From Dromaius novaehollandiae (taxonomy: Eukaryota; Chordata; Aves; Casuariiformes; Dromaiidae): a stretch of DNA of 64,000 nucleotides. The position numbers were made by a program, and so were the translations under genes. Below, in pieces: positions 1 through 9,791 of the stretch; within the stretch, counting starts at the first letter, position 1; each line of letters starts with the position of its first letter. Below the pieces are notes generated by a model. That model saw only the letters and a program-made list of their open reading frames with translations, was not told the origin of the DNA and searched no databases. The DNA lies in the NCBI RefSeq assembly GCF_036370855.1, contig NC_088111.1, positions 18,697,501 through 18,761,500 of the forward strand, read 5' to 3'.

Positions 1-1947
1 TATCAAGCCAGTAGTACTCTGCAGATCACATCTTACCCTAGACGCATCAGTCCTTCCCCCTGTGGAAATATCAATTTTCTTTGCATATTAAAAAAACCCA
101 AAAACAAAAACAAATTCATCTTCTTACCAGGATCATCCACTTTATCTGGTAGAACTTACTGTCTTTGGATAGATAATAAATAATCATGCCATGTAAGCAA
201 AGACAGAGCATAACCACTTAGAGCAAATACACCCACTGTGCTGGCAACACATCTCCCCCACCCATGCTTAAGACCCTCGTTGTCACATCTGGAGAGTCCA
301 GTTTCCCTGGCCTCCCCAGTAGGAGAGAGTGTTCTGGTGTGTTCTCCAACAGCCGCGCATACCTGCTTGGAGCTGTCTTCGGACCAGTCTCTTTCCTTTG
401 CACAGAGAATGGTGGAGCCAGAAGATTTCTATTCTTATTTAATTTCCCCATTCTTGAGGCATAATTTTAGCATCAGCAGAAAAGCTGTTCTGGGCTTGCT
501 GCCTGGAACGTAGCACCAGGAATCTGTTTGCTGGCTTCCCGAGGTACTGTCTTGCAGGTGCCCTATCTGCCAAGAATAAGAGCAAGAAACACCTGATTAG
601 TTTCCAGACTGAACTTCCTGTCTTCCCCCTGGAGAGCAGTCCACACCGCTGTCATGACATGCAGAGTCTTCTCTAGCCCACCTATGAAGGCCTGGAAGAA
701 ATGGTCCAGTGTGTGCTGCTGTTTCAGTGCTAATTGGTATTGGCTGCCTGCAAACACATACTGGAACGAGTAGAGAGGTTGAGTTTCCGCAATCCACTGA
801 ACTAATGTAGAAACCTGCTAATAAAATGAAGAGCTGCGTTGTTCCAGGTGGAACTGCATCTCATGCAGATGTTCACTGGAATAAAACTTGCAGTTCCTCC
901 ACTCTGCAGTAGGTTCAGAAAGTACAAGGTCAGTGATTAGCATGTCAGTATGAGATGCTTTCCACTTATAGTCAGGCAGCCTCTCTCAACCCTGGGCTGA
1001 GGGTATTTCACACTTCTCTGAAGCACTGGCCACCTCCAGAGACACCACACCTACCTAGAGGAATCTGAGTCTTTAGAAGATTGTTTCAGGTGAGTTTGTA
1101 GTAGGGGTAGCTCCAGAGCAGAAACTGAGCACCGTTGCTGCTGTCTTTGACAGCGTACCCCAGACCTGACCTTACCAGTGACATTAACTAGTCACAGGTA
1201 TCTCAGTCAACCAGCCCTCCCCAAACTTTCAGTAAGGGATTCTAAAACTATAAGAGAAAATACTTTTTTTAATAATTGAGTGGAATTTTCAAAAGGGATT
1301 TCAGTAACACGTGCACAAGTCTCTTTGGACTAGATACCTGCATTGCTTTTATTCCATGTAGGCCCCTTGTTGCAGAGGGGCTCTTCTCAGCTGTCATTGC
1401 CAGACCAAAACAGTGAACAAGAAAAGAAGGGCTCATTACCTCATCCCTGAGTCATCCTCTTTCCTCTCGCCCTATCCAGTTACTGTGAACTGAGTTCAGT
1501 TCCATCGAGGTGGAAATTACAGCTTCCAAAAATGTGAAGGCAACAGAGTAAGAGGCCAGCTGCAGGCAGTGGCTATACCACATCAGGAAATGGTGTGGTA
1601 AAGATCAGAGGATGATGGTGTGGTGTAATGCAAGACTATTGCACAAGTAGAGGGGAAGACAGCATGTGACTGCCCCTCCTTCACAGCTGCTAGGCTTTGA
1701 AAAGAGGAGAGGAGGAGGAGGGAAACAAAGCCAGGGATGTGTGTTGGACTAGCCTGCTTAGTTCTCTTATGGAAGATCTTATATTGATAAGAGTTCTGAT
1801 TGTCTTGAGAAGGCAAAGGCAGTGTGTCCAGACTGGGGCCCAGGGTACAGCAGTGCTGAAAAACTGAGTTATTTCCTCCCTATTTGTCAGGAAAACGTCT
1901 TACAATTGTAACATAACTTCTGTCTTTGTGTCCCTTCTATGTTCTAG
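1..1947 (+). other. SLX4 intron (or upstream part), no certain exon
   Basis: This stretch precedes the first recognisable SLX4 exon. I see no match to the upstream parts of SLX4 (the UBZ fingers or the MUS312/MEI9-interaction-like region), so those exons lie outside the window. An exon-like reading frame on the opposite strand at about 563-813 is listed separately. The rest shows no repeat or gene that I recognise. Confidence 0.5.
563..813 (-). other. Unidentified exon-like open frame, minus strand
   Basis: On the minus strand, a frame of about 84 codons is open from a good acceptor-like site (pyrimidine-rich stretch ending TTAGCAG, near 814) down to a stop at 563. The translation looks protein-like, with QWIAETQPLYSFQYVFAGSQ near its start and HTLDHFFQAFIGGLEKTLHV in the middle. 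The possible donor (CAG then GTGTTT, near 597) is weak. I do not recognise the product. It lies opposite the probable SLX4 intron, so it could be an exon of an overlapping antisense gene or a chance open frame. Confidence 0.2.
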
Positions 1948-2094
1948 TTCTCCCTCGGGTTGCTGTCTGCAGATTTCAGTGCAATGGTCAACAACCCCCA
2001 CTTAAGTGATGTCCAGTTTCAGGTGGACTCTGGGGAAGTCCTTTATGCCCACATGTGTGTGTTGTATGCACGGTGTCCTCGGGCTGTTCAAATT
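1948..2094 (+). CDS. SLX4 exon: N-terminal half of BTB domain
   Basis: The exon encodes 49 codons in phase 0, including MVNNPHLSDVQFQVDSGEVL and YAHMCVLYARCP, the typical start of the SLX4 BTB fold, which mediates SLX4 dimerisation. The donor is GTAAGT. The acceptor could be the AG at 1946-1947 or an AG slightly downstream, so the first dozen residues are uncertain. The cysteine in AHMCVLYARCP replaces a bulkier residue that I recall in human (AHKFVLYARCP). Confidence 0.9.
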
Positions 2095-5000
2095 GTAAGT
2101 ACTGCTGATACACTTTTCTCTTCTGCTCCAGTAAGGTCCTGTTTGCAGTAATGGGCATTTGACCAGCTCTTCCAGACCGACCACACCTAAATCGGCTAGT
2201 GCTGCTGCAGAATCAGCACAGAGTATTTTGGGGTCTAATGACAAGTGACTCTGGACCTGCAGTGATTTTTCAGCTTTTCACTTTGCCAGAATCCTGACAA
2301 ATTGGTGGAAAATGTGGTAATTTGTCCTGGGAGACAAGGAGGAGATGAGGATCCTTCCTTGCATTCTGCCCATGAGCAGTGGAGGAATTTTTCTAAGTGC
2401 GTCTTGCCCTTGAATTTTTGTACCTGTGCAAGTGCAGACTGCCCTGTCCTTCTTGGTATGTCCTGCCTTTCTTCCAGGCTGACAAGTTTGACTGTGGAGT
2501 AGAGAGTTTCTGGGCTGTGCTTGTAAATAACCCACACAGAGGTTTTGTCACTCCCACAGTTGCTGTGGAAGTAGCTGCACTGAACTGTGCTTTTGGCAAG
2601 GCCAGTGAAGTAGTTCTTATGTTCCCAGAAGCATTCTGGGTCAAACCGTGCCCAGCCTGCTCCTATGCAATCTCCTGTGAAGGCAATGAAAGGCAGTGAG
2701 CCGAAGAGGGGAACTCTGCTCTCTGACAGAGCTGCCGCCAGCCCGTACAACCAACTTCTTGACCAAGTTTTGTCTTTCTTAAAAGCTGCCTTTTTGTAAT
2801 CAGTGGAATTAGTTTTGTCCTCATGCACGATTGCAGTAGTTTCTACTCAAGGTGCCTCGGGCCATTTCTAAGGGGTCCATGAAAGCTGACAAAAAAAAGC
2901 CAGTATATACACGCCATCCTGCAGTCTTAATGTGAAATTTCTTAAGGGATCCTCACCACCGGTAGAAAGTGTGTCCACAGATCAAAGGAGTTTAAAAAAC
3001 ACTGAGTTGTCCAGGTTCTCTTATTATTTCCTTGGAACTTAATCTGACTTCAGCATTCCCATCAACCGCTTTTCATGCGCAGGAATCATTTGCGTGGATA
3101 GGGCTGTGCGATTGACTCTGTACTGTATTTTTGATTCCTGCAGAGGGCTGTTTTCGTCCTGCAGTCCCCTCTGCAGAGCAGCGTTTCGCATTTATTTTCT
3201 GCATAGGTGAGGGAGTGCTCTATTTGTCAAAGCTTTTGGATAACAAGGGGACAGAAATTAGTTAGCAACGGCTTTGGAGCTCATGTTTTCTGTTTGCATG
3301 ACATGCCCTAACTTTGGAGAGAGATTTTCAGATAGTGTATTAGGTGTGCTGGGTACAGAGGGAGTGAGAGCTCACTATACTGGAGAAGCATTTTCAGCAA
3401 AATCTGAGATGAAGGTGGACCAACACAGATAATGGCCAAGTTCAAGGGAGGGTTATTTGGTATGGTATCTCTTTTCCTGTGACACAGCAGAACTAGATTT
3501 TCAGCAGTGCATCGAGGGTAGGTAAATTCAAAACAGATCAAAAGAAGTTCTCCTGTAAGTGAGGTGTAGATATCTGTGGAATTTCTGCTCTAGGAAGTAA
3601 CTGGATTCGATTCCAAAACTGACTGGAGAACTCTAAGACCATCTTTTATGTGTGTGACTAATACAGATGACTACTCAGACCTTTATGCTTCAGGGTACAA
3701 GCTAACAGCTGTAGGGTCAGGAAGGGAATGGCCCGTTCCATTAAGAAGCTCTGCATATCCAGTCGTTTTAGCTTCCCTCTGAGGCATCAGATCCTGGCCC
3801 CAGGATAAGACTTTGGCAAACGAAAGCAGTAAACTGATACAGAGAAGATACTGGTGTTGCTGTTCCTTTACCAGCAAGTGGACCTTGTTTGCTTTCCTCT
3901 TACCCTCAGGTTCACAACGAAGGGTTCTTAGTGGAAGAGGATGGGAATGCGCAGACACGCCGTGTGCTGCTGAGCGATGTGACAGAAGAGGCAGCCTGTG
4001 CATTCCTGCAATACCTTTACACTGCTGATGCTGACATCCCTGCCAGGATGCTGCCCCAGGTGGGGGCTCTGGCTGCCAGGTTTGTATCATATGAGTGTGT
4101 TTTGGATCGCCTCATGCTTTCAGCCACATGCACTCTAACCCGATGTCTTCTGTTGTGGTTTGAGTGGCTTCAACAGAACTCATAGTCCTCTGCTTGCATT
4201 TTAAGTGAAATTTGAACACAAGAGCATCCTACCCTCATCTTTTTCATGAATCTGTCTTCAGGTTACATCTGCTTGAGATTTTCTGGTTTTGGTTTATGGC
4301 TAGTACACTTTTGCCAAGAGTTTTGTCTCAGGGTCTTTCATGACAGCTGATGATGAGTGTGTGATTCTCAAGGCATTGCACTAGTGACACACGGAACAAG
4401 ACTTGCAGAATGTAGTGGATGCATGGAACGCTAATTTGTTATGTCAGTCATGATCCTAGACACTTGTCAGTCATGATCCTAGACATGTGCTAGGTAAAGA
4501 GCTTGAAACAGGAGAAGGTGAAAGACATTCTATCAGATCAAAATCACTCTTAGTTCTGGAAATGTAGGTGTCGTCCTTTTAAAGTTACTCTGAAAAAGAC
4601 CAGAGAGAAAACATATTTTTTCTCTGTGCATTTATCTTGATAGTCACTTGATCAGCTCTCCTTGATTAGGCATGAGTTTATCCTCTGTAGTGGTAGGAAT
4701 ACATTGTTTTGAAGGGAAAAAATAAATGTGAAACCTGAGAAGATTATGGTGGCATGGAGAGAAAACCTGAAATTGTTATTGACTTGTTTTTATTAATGAG
4801 CGAACTGCATGTCTAATTTGGCACAACACATTCACAAATTAAGTTTAACTTTTTACTCCTAGCGAGAAGTGGGGAAACTATGGGGAAACAGAACAGACTG
4901 TGGGTGGGAGATAGCGTCTAGCTAAATAGATTTGCATGATTGTACTCTGCACGTGTAGTGTGTCGAACATACTGGGTAGACTGGATTAAGTATCTGTCCT

Positions 5001-8000
5001 TAATAAAAGATCTTAGTTCTAAGTCCAGGCCCTTGATAGCAATGACATTAAGGATTTTTTGCTGGTGGAGTGTCTGCAGTGAGCCTGCTGGCTTCTGTTT
5101 TGCTGAAGAGCTGCTCAAACACAAGACTTTAGAATTAAAGGACCCTATGGAAGAGGAAGAAACCAACAAAATTGTAAATGGGATCTTGTTTCTTGAGTGG
5201 GCGGTGATTTACCTCTTAGTTTCATGGCAATTCAGGATTTTTAACTGAAGTCAGGTGGGCTGCATCTGTGCTGTTACTGAGTCGATGTACCCTCTGCTTT
5301 AAACCACGATCCCTGTGCCCTAGCTGTTCTCACAGAGGTGAAGCACAGCTAGTAGTTTTCTTGGCAACAATTTCAGGTACAAGTTAGAGGACAGTCTGCA
5401 CTGGGATCCACATTAACTTTTGTATTATATTCTTGCAGGTTTGGTGTAGGGGAACTGATGGCCAAGTGTGAAAACAGCACTGGAGAGAGCCAGGTGTCTT
5501 CTGGAGTGGATTCAGAAGACTTGTCTGAACAAGAAGAGAAAATGCAGAGTATAAATAGGTGCAAAAATGTGAATGCCGCACAAGTTTTGTCATCACCGCT
5601 CATCAGAACTCGGGATGTTGCAGTTCAGGGCAAAATAGAGGCTGATGTTATTGTTATATCTTCTGATGATGAAATGGAGTTAGAACAAGAGAAGAAGTCA
5701 TCAGAGTCAGGCTGTCCCCTGAAGGAAATGGAAATCCCCAGGCAGCTGAAATGTGCTGATGTTATTGTTATATCTTCTGATGATGAAATGGAGTTAGAAC
5801 AAGAGAAGAAGTCATCAGAGTCAGGCTGTCCCCTGAAGGAAATGGAAATCCCCAGGCAGCTGAAATGTCCTGATGTTATTGTTATATCTTCTGATGATGA
5901 AACGGAGTTAGAACAAGGTCCTGAGATACCAAAACCTGAACATAACTCATCATCAGTCACTGAAACAAAGCAGAGATCATCCCAGGTCTCATGTGGCGTT
6001 ACAGATGCAGTACATGCAGCAGATAACAGTGTGACTGAGATAAAGGACAGTGAAAAAGAAAGAAGTCTAGTTTCTGTGAGTAGTGGCTCGCTTGGTGATG
6101 AGCCCCCGATCCCTGTTGATGACGGCTGGCATGCTGAATATCTGTCACCAGTCAGAGGTGACAGCTGGAACACCAGCCGGGTTAGCCATGCAAGTGCCAG
6201 CACTGCCAGTAGCCCCAGATCTGACTTCTGGCCTGACCAGTGGGAGAGCCCAGTCCAAGCACAGGGAATTAAGGACAGTACCCCTCTTCGAGGAAGTCCT
6301 CGTGACAGAACAACAACTTTGCTTCACCTTGATGAATGTGCCTCAACAGGACTCTTTTCAGAGGGCAGTAGCCTAAGTGGCCGGAACTCCAAGTTCTGGG
6401 ATGACTTGGATAAAGAAGAAGAGGAGGAAGAACTCCCAGTGATGCTTCATCTGATTCAGAATGTGTCAGCTGCAGCAGGTGCCTGTCAGACAGAGCCTGT
6501 AAAGACTCCTGGTGAGAGCCTTTTTCAGTACTAGATTCATTGAACTGGGTTAAATCGTTGTCATTTTAGGTGATCGTCCTGTTTGTTGTTCACCTGGTAT
6601 ATTGAGAGGGTATTTTGGCCTTCTGATCCAAAGTAGTCAGGGCCAGGCACAAAGAAGGTACAGTCAGCTTCTGATGTGGGAGAGAGTGCTTCTAAGTACG
6701 TGGCATTGTTGGAGCATAGCCATTTGCGTTTCATTCATGCTGGTTCTTTGACAGTGATAGTATTCACTGTAGAAATTATGAGAGGTTACCTGGAGGAAAA
6801 ACAAAACAAAACCCAGCCTTCAACTTGCATGCTAGGGAATGTTTATTCCTTGCAACAATGGGTCTTTTGTTTTCCATGCATTCATAAATTGACGTATGTG
6901 CTAACATTTACATGAAGACATCAGGTGAGCTTTGCACTCAGTGGCAGAGGTGCAGAGGCTGGCTGGGGGTAGGTGCCTACGCCTGCCCATGGGTAGGCTC
7001 CATGCATGGTTTCCTGCAAAGCTCTCCTGATGTGCCTTTGCCTTGACTTGTGCTGCTTTCTGTTTGCTGGTTCTGGGCTCTTGTAACAGATTTTTGTGTG
7101 CCCATCACATGTCCTGAGTGGGGGACACAGTGAGCGGTTACAGGGCGCACATAAGACCGAGAGCCAAGGTGCTCTTTGTCTTTGCCACCAGATTCCACTT
7201 AGTGGTGAGCAGGAGCTGAGCCTTCTCCACTTGAATGTCTGACAATGCACAAAATACTGACATACCTCTCTGGGGTCAACTGCTTACTGGGATTAATGTT
7301 TTAATTGTGTTGCACTTGCATAGTTCCTTCCATCTAAGATCTAAGAATAGTAATTGATCTCTTAGTATCTATTAGATATATTATTAATTATACTGTACTG
7401 AGTGATCAGTTTAACAACAGGGGTTTAGAACATGACCTATAAGACCAACTGTGCTTCACAGTATCAGTAAGTCAGTATCACTAAATCAGTACCTAATTCA
7501 GGCCCCCAGAATCTTGATTTGTTTGGTTTCTTCTGCATCAAGTCTCTACTATGAAATTTCCTTCCTGGTGGAATTTCACAGAATTCCGTAAGCATTTTAA
7601 CTTTTTAACTACCTTGCAACTGTTCTAACAAAGCCTTGAATGGGCTTCCTATTCAGACCTGAGATATATCTTGATTTAAGCTGTTTTCTCGTTTAAAGTC
7701 AATGAAAAACAAGTATCCCGGACCAAAAGGAGACAAAAGCGTTGATTGTTCTGTCCAATATAAAGGTATTTAGTAGAAGAGCTTGCAGACAAGCAGTGCC
7801 TCTTAAACAGTTACTATATAACATCAGAATATCTGCCACCAGGAGGGGAAGATATCCGCCCTCTTATGTCCTTCTGTACTAATTCTGATGACAATAATTT
7901 CATTCTGTTGCAGGACCTGCCTGTCAGGAGAGGGACAAACCGCCTGAGACTCCCATGACACCAATGCCAGCTTGCTCCACCATGGAGACCCCAGAGCTGA

Positions 8001-9791
8001 AGGAGGAGTTGAGCAGGTTAGCATTACTTCTGCAAGTACATCTCTTTATGAGCAGAAACCTGCTGGCAGGTAGTGTGAAAGAAAGCTCCTGCGCTGAAAG
8101 GGGAAACTTGATGATGTTCCAGTCAGTGTTGTTTGAGATCACGTCATGTTCTTCCAGCTGGCCACTGGACTTCCTGGCCTGGTCACACTCCTGAGCTGTG
8201 ACAGTGGAAGGTGCAGCATTATCTTAGCCTAAACTCCCACCTTTCTCTTCTAGATCTAAAGTTCCTCCTTTCCCAAAAGACCAGATGTTGTTAAAGCTGA
8301 AGAAGGCACTCCGAAAGATGCGTCTGAGCATGGAAGCTGCCTTGAAGAATGAAATCCCATCTTCCCATCCTCCCTTGCAGAAGTCCCCAGCCAAACGCTC
8401 TAGGCAGTTGGATGCTGACTTGGAGGATGAAATCCCGTCTTCCCGTCCTCACTTGCAGAAGTCCCCGGCCAAACGCTCTAGGCAGTTGAAGACAGACGAG
8501 ACTGCAGGTAGAAAGCGTGCCAAAGTCTCAAATGCTGTGAGGAAAAAGAAGCAGGCTGTTGCAACTTCCTCAGTGCTCGCTGTGGGGAGTGCTGGTGATC
8601 ACTTGGTTGGACGCCCTGAAAGAGGCTATGCAGGAGCTAAGGCCAGAATTGAAACGACATATCAGTCCAGACAAGCCAGAGAGCAAAAGAGGTCAACCGT
8701 ATCTCCAGAGAGGGGCTCTCTGGCAGCTGATGATGAGGAGCTGATGCTCTCAGCATCTCAGGAATCTTCAGCTTCTTCACTGGATGGAAGCGACATCTCT
8801 TTTGAGTTACAGAGGTAGGGGAGCAAAATACTAACAGAAGAGTCTCTCTACTGTGCAAGACAGAGGTTAGCTGGGAAAATGGGAAACAAAGAAATGAGTG
8901 TCAATGCAGAATACAGGGGTCTGTACTACAGCCTACCTTCCCTGGGCTTTTATCACTTGAAGGTCAATATGGTCATATGAAAGTAGTAAGGTTTTTTATT
9001 GTTTGTTTGTTTTAGTCTAAATCCTAGTGAGCTATTCTGAGGGCTCAGAAGTGCTCATGGCTGAAACTGCGTGTGGGTAGAGCCCAAACTTGGCATGTCC
9101 TGGCAGCTCTGCAAGTCAGAGTGCCAAGGAGCCTCACAGGATTGGGTGAGAGCCTCCAACTTAGAGTAGTGAGAAGACAGCACTGCTCAGCAGAGGCTGC
9201 ATGTGGTGCTGCACACAGCAAGCCTGCAAGTATGCCAGCAGTAGGTGCTGCAGGCAGGAGCAAGAAATGGCAGACAGCACAGGACCAGCACTGTCATGGC
9301 TGGGATGTGTAAGTTTGCAGAACACATACCATATTCTGCCTCGCTCCTTATTTTGTGAGTGCTGGTATTAGAGGGACTTGGGGAGCTGTTGGATATGCCC
9401 TTGATGACCATTTCTTTCCTTGATCGCTTGTCTACTTTTTCTCGCTTCTAGTTCTTTTGCCAATGAATTTGAGGCCTGTGGTGTTGTGTCTGAAGAGGAG
9501 GAGGAAGAGGAGCTTCCACCTTCTCAGGCAGCTGCCCAGGAGGCAGATAAGCTGGAGGCAGTGAGGAACTACATCCGTTCAAATCCAGATCTGTACCACA
9601 AAATCCTCTTCTATGAGCCGCTTGATCTGGCTGTACTGCACTCAGAGCTGAAACAGAAAGGCATTAAGATTTCCAAGGCAAATCTGCAGGACTTTTTAGA
9701 TGCTCAGTGTATCACCTTTACCACAGCTGCAGCCCGAAAAGAGAAGGAACAGAAAGGAAAGGGGAACAAAAAACAGATGAGACGATACTGA
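1948..9791 (+). CDS. SLX4 structure-specific endonuclease subunit, 3' part (6 exons)
   Basis: SLX4 is the nuclear scaffold that holds SLX1, MUS81-EME1 and XPF-ERCC1 for Holliday-junction resolution and crosslink repair. Exons seen: 1948-2094, 3910-4079, 5439-6511, 7914-8016, 8254-8814 and 9452-9791. All have GT-AG borders, and the phases add to 798 codons including the stop. Domain order is a BTB domain (first two exons and the start of the third), three repeated SUMO-interaction motifs, a conserved block PPIPVDDGWHAEYLSPV, the SAP-like MUS81-binding region (TPMPACSTMETPELKEEL, then KDQMLLKLKK), and the C-terminal SLX1-binding domain ending CITFTTAAARKEK plus a basic tail. The N-terminal half (UBZ fingers, XPF-binding region) is outside the window. 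From the BTB domain to the end it is clearly shorter than the human protein as I remember it (roughly 1,150 residues). Identification is firm; exon 1 could start slightly differently. Confidence 0.95.
2095..3909 (+). other. SLX4 intron within the BTB domain
   Basis: The intron splits the BTB domain. No transposon is recognised. A 197-codon open frame on the minus strand (2235-2828) is listed separately. Confidence 0.7.
2235..2828 (-). other. 197-codon antisense ORF of unknown meaning
   Basis: This is the longest open frame in the SLX4 introns, on the opposite strand, starting at an ATG. Its product would have a hydrophobic stretch (WLYGLAAALSES, FGSLPFIAFTGDCIGAGW) and scattered cysteines, with a basic tail. 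I do not recognise any family. DNA at this base composition should rarely stay open for so long, but no promoter or homologous domain is visible. It may be chance, an unannotated exon, or a remnant of an inserted sequence. Confidence 0.15.
3910..4079 (+). CDS. SLX4 exon: C-terminal half of BTB domain
   Basis: The exon encodes VHNEGFLVEEDGNAQTRRVL, LSDVTEEAACAFLQYLYTAD and ALAAR, matching the human SLX4 BTB order closely (RVLLGDVSTEAARTFLHYLYTAD). It ends in phase 2, so that AG joins the next exon's G to make the arginine of the conserved RFGV motif. Confidence 0.93.
4080..5438 (+). other. SLX4 intron with a 23-bp tandem duplication
   Basis: The intron lies between the BTB exons and the large SIM exon. 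A short direct repeat (two copies, period 23, at 4443-4488, containing GTCAGTCATGATCCTAGACA) is the only structured element I see. Confidence 0.65.
5439..6511 (+). CDS. SLX4 large exon with triplicated SUMO-interaction motifs
   Basis: This 1,073-bp exon starts by completing the BTB domain (FGVGELMAKCE). An acidic, serine-rich, probably disordered stretch follows, with three copies of DVIVISSDDE, a textbook hydrophobic-plus-acidic SUMO-interaction motif. It then carries the conserved segment DEPPIPVDDGWHAEYLSPVR and a second acidic run. Human SLX4 also has SIMs at the equivalent place (VILLLDSDEE), which bind SUMO and bring SLX4 to damage sites and telomeres. The long acidic region that follows the BTB domain in human is much reduced here. 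Confidence 0.92.
5641..5918 (+). repeat. 114-bp in-frame tandem repeat (SIM array)
   Basis: Two full copies (5641-5754 and 5755-5868) read as identical base for base. A third partial copy (5869 to about 5918) differs at a few positions. The unit is exactly 38 codons, so copy-number change keeps the frame. Each unit begins with the SUMO-interaction motif DVIVISSDDE and continues with a lysine/glutamate stretch and a PRQLKC segment. Identity between the two full copies points to very recent duplication or gene conversion. Confidence 0.93.
6512..7913 (+). other. SLX4 intron
   Basis: The intron runs between the SIM exon and the short SAP-region exon. I see no recognisable repeat or gene in it. 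Confidence 0.6.
7914..8016 (+). CDS. SLX4 exon: start of the MUS81-binding SAP-like region
   Basis: A 103-bp exon encodes PETPMTPMPACSTMETPELK and EELSR, matching the human ITPMPQYSIMETPVLKKEL block just before the SAP motif that binds MUS81. Phase 1 in and phase 2 out fit both neighbours. Confidence 0.9.
8254..8814 (+). CDS. SLX4 exon: SAP helix and basic linker
   Basis: The exon begins SKVPPFPKDQMLLKLKKALR, matching the human sequence around LPKRQMVLKLKEIF (second half of the SAP motif). A basic, serine/proline-rich linker contains a 26-codon tandem duplication, and the exon ends with ASQESSASSLDGSDISFELQ, close to the human ASQESVATSVDGSDSS. Replacement of the human FGVRPLP by SKVPPFP suggests that the loop before the second SAP helix has diverged. 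Confidence 0.9.
8333..8488 (+). repeat. 78-bp in-frame tandem duplication in SLX4
   Basis: Two 26-codon copies (8333-8410 and 8411-8488) share EIPSS, LQKSPAKRSRQL and flanks with about a dozen differences. They are therefore older than the SIM duplication in the same gene. Each copy supplies a basic KSPAKRSR cluster that could act as a nuclear-localisation or phosphorylated SP site. Confidence 0.88.
8815..9451 (+). other. Last SLX4 intron
   Basis: This 0.6-kb intron holds no recognisable element. The acceptor, CTCGCTTCTAG, is well formed. Confidence 0.6.
9452..9791 (+). CDS. SLX4 terminal exon: SLX1-binding C-terminal domain
   Basis: This exon encodes the conserved C-terminal helical domain that binds and activates the SLX1 nuclease: an acidic run, then AVRNYIRSNPDLYHKILFYE, ALHSELKQKGIKISK-like helices, FLDAQCITFTTAAARKEK and a lysine/arginine tail ending RRY. 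Human has YIRSKPALYQKVLLYQPFEL and FLDTHCITFTTAATRREK at the same place. The domain is intact and the stop is at 9789-9791. Confidence 0.96.

Noticed and set aside
5111-5173. A 63-base exon-like piece encoding LLKHKTLELKDPMEEEETNK in the SLX4 intron
   Set aside because: Inserted between the BTB exons and the SIM exon, it would be read in a frame with a stop codon, and it would interrupt the conserved RFGV motif that the direct junction restores.
6921-7250. 109-codon minus-strand frame in an SLX4 intron
   Set aside because: Length is within chance expectation, and no motif or splice signals stand out.
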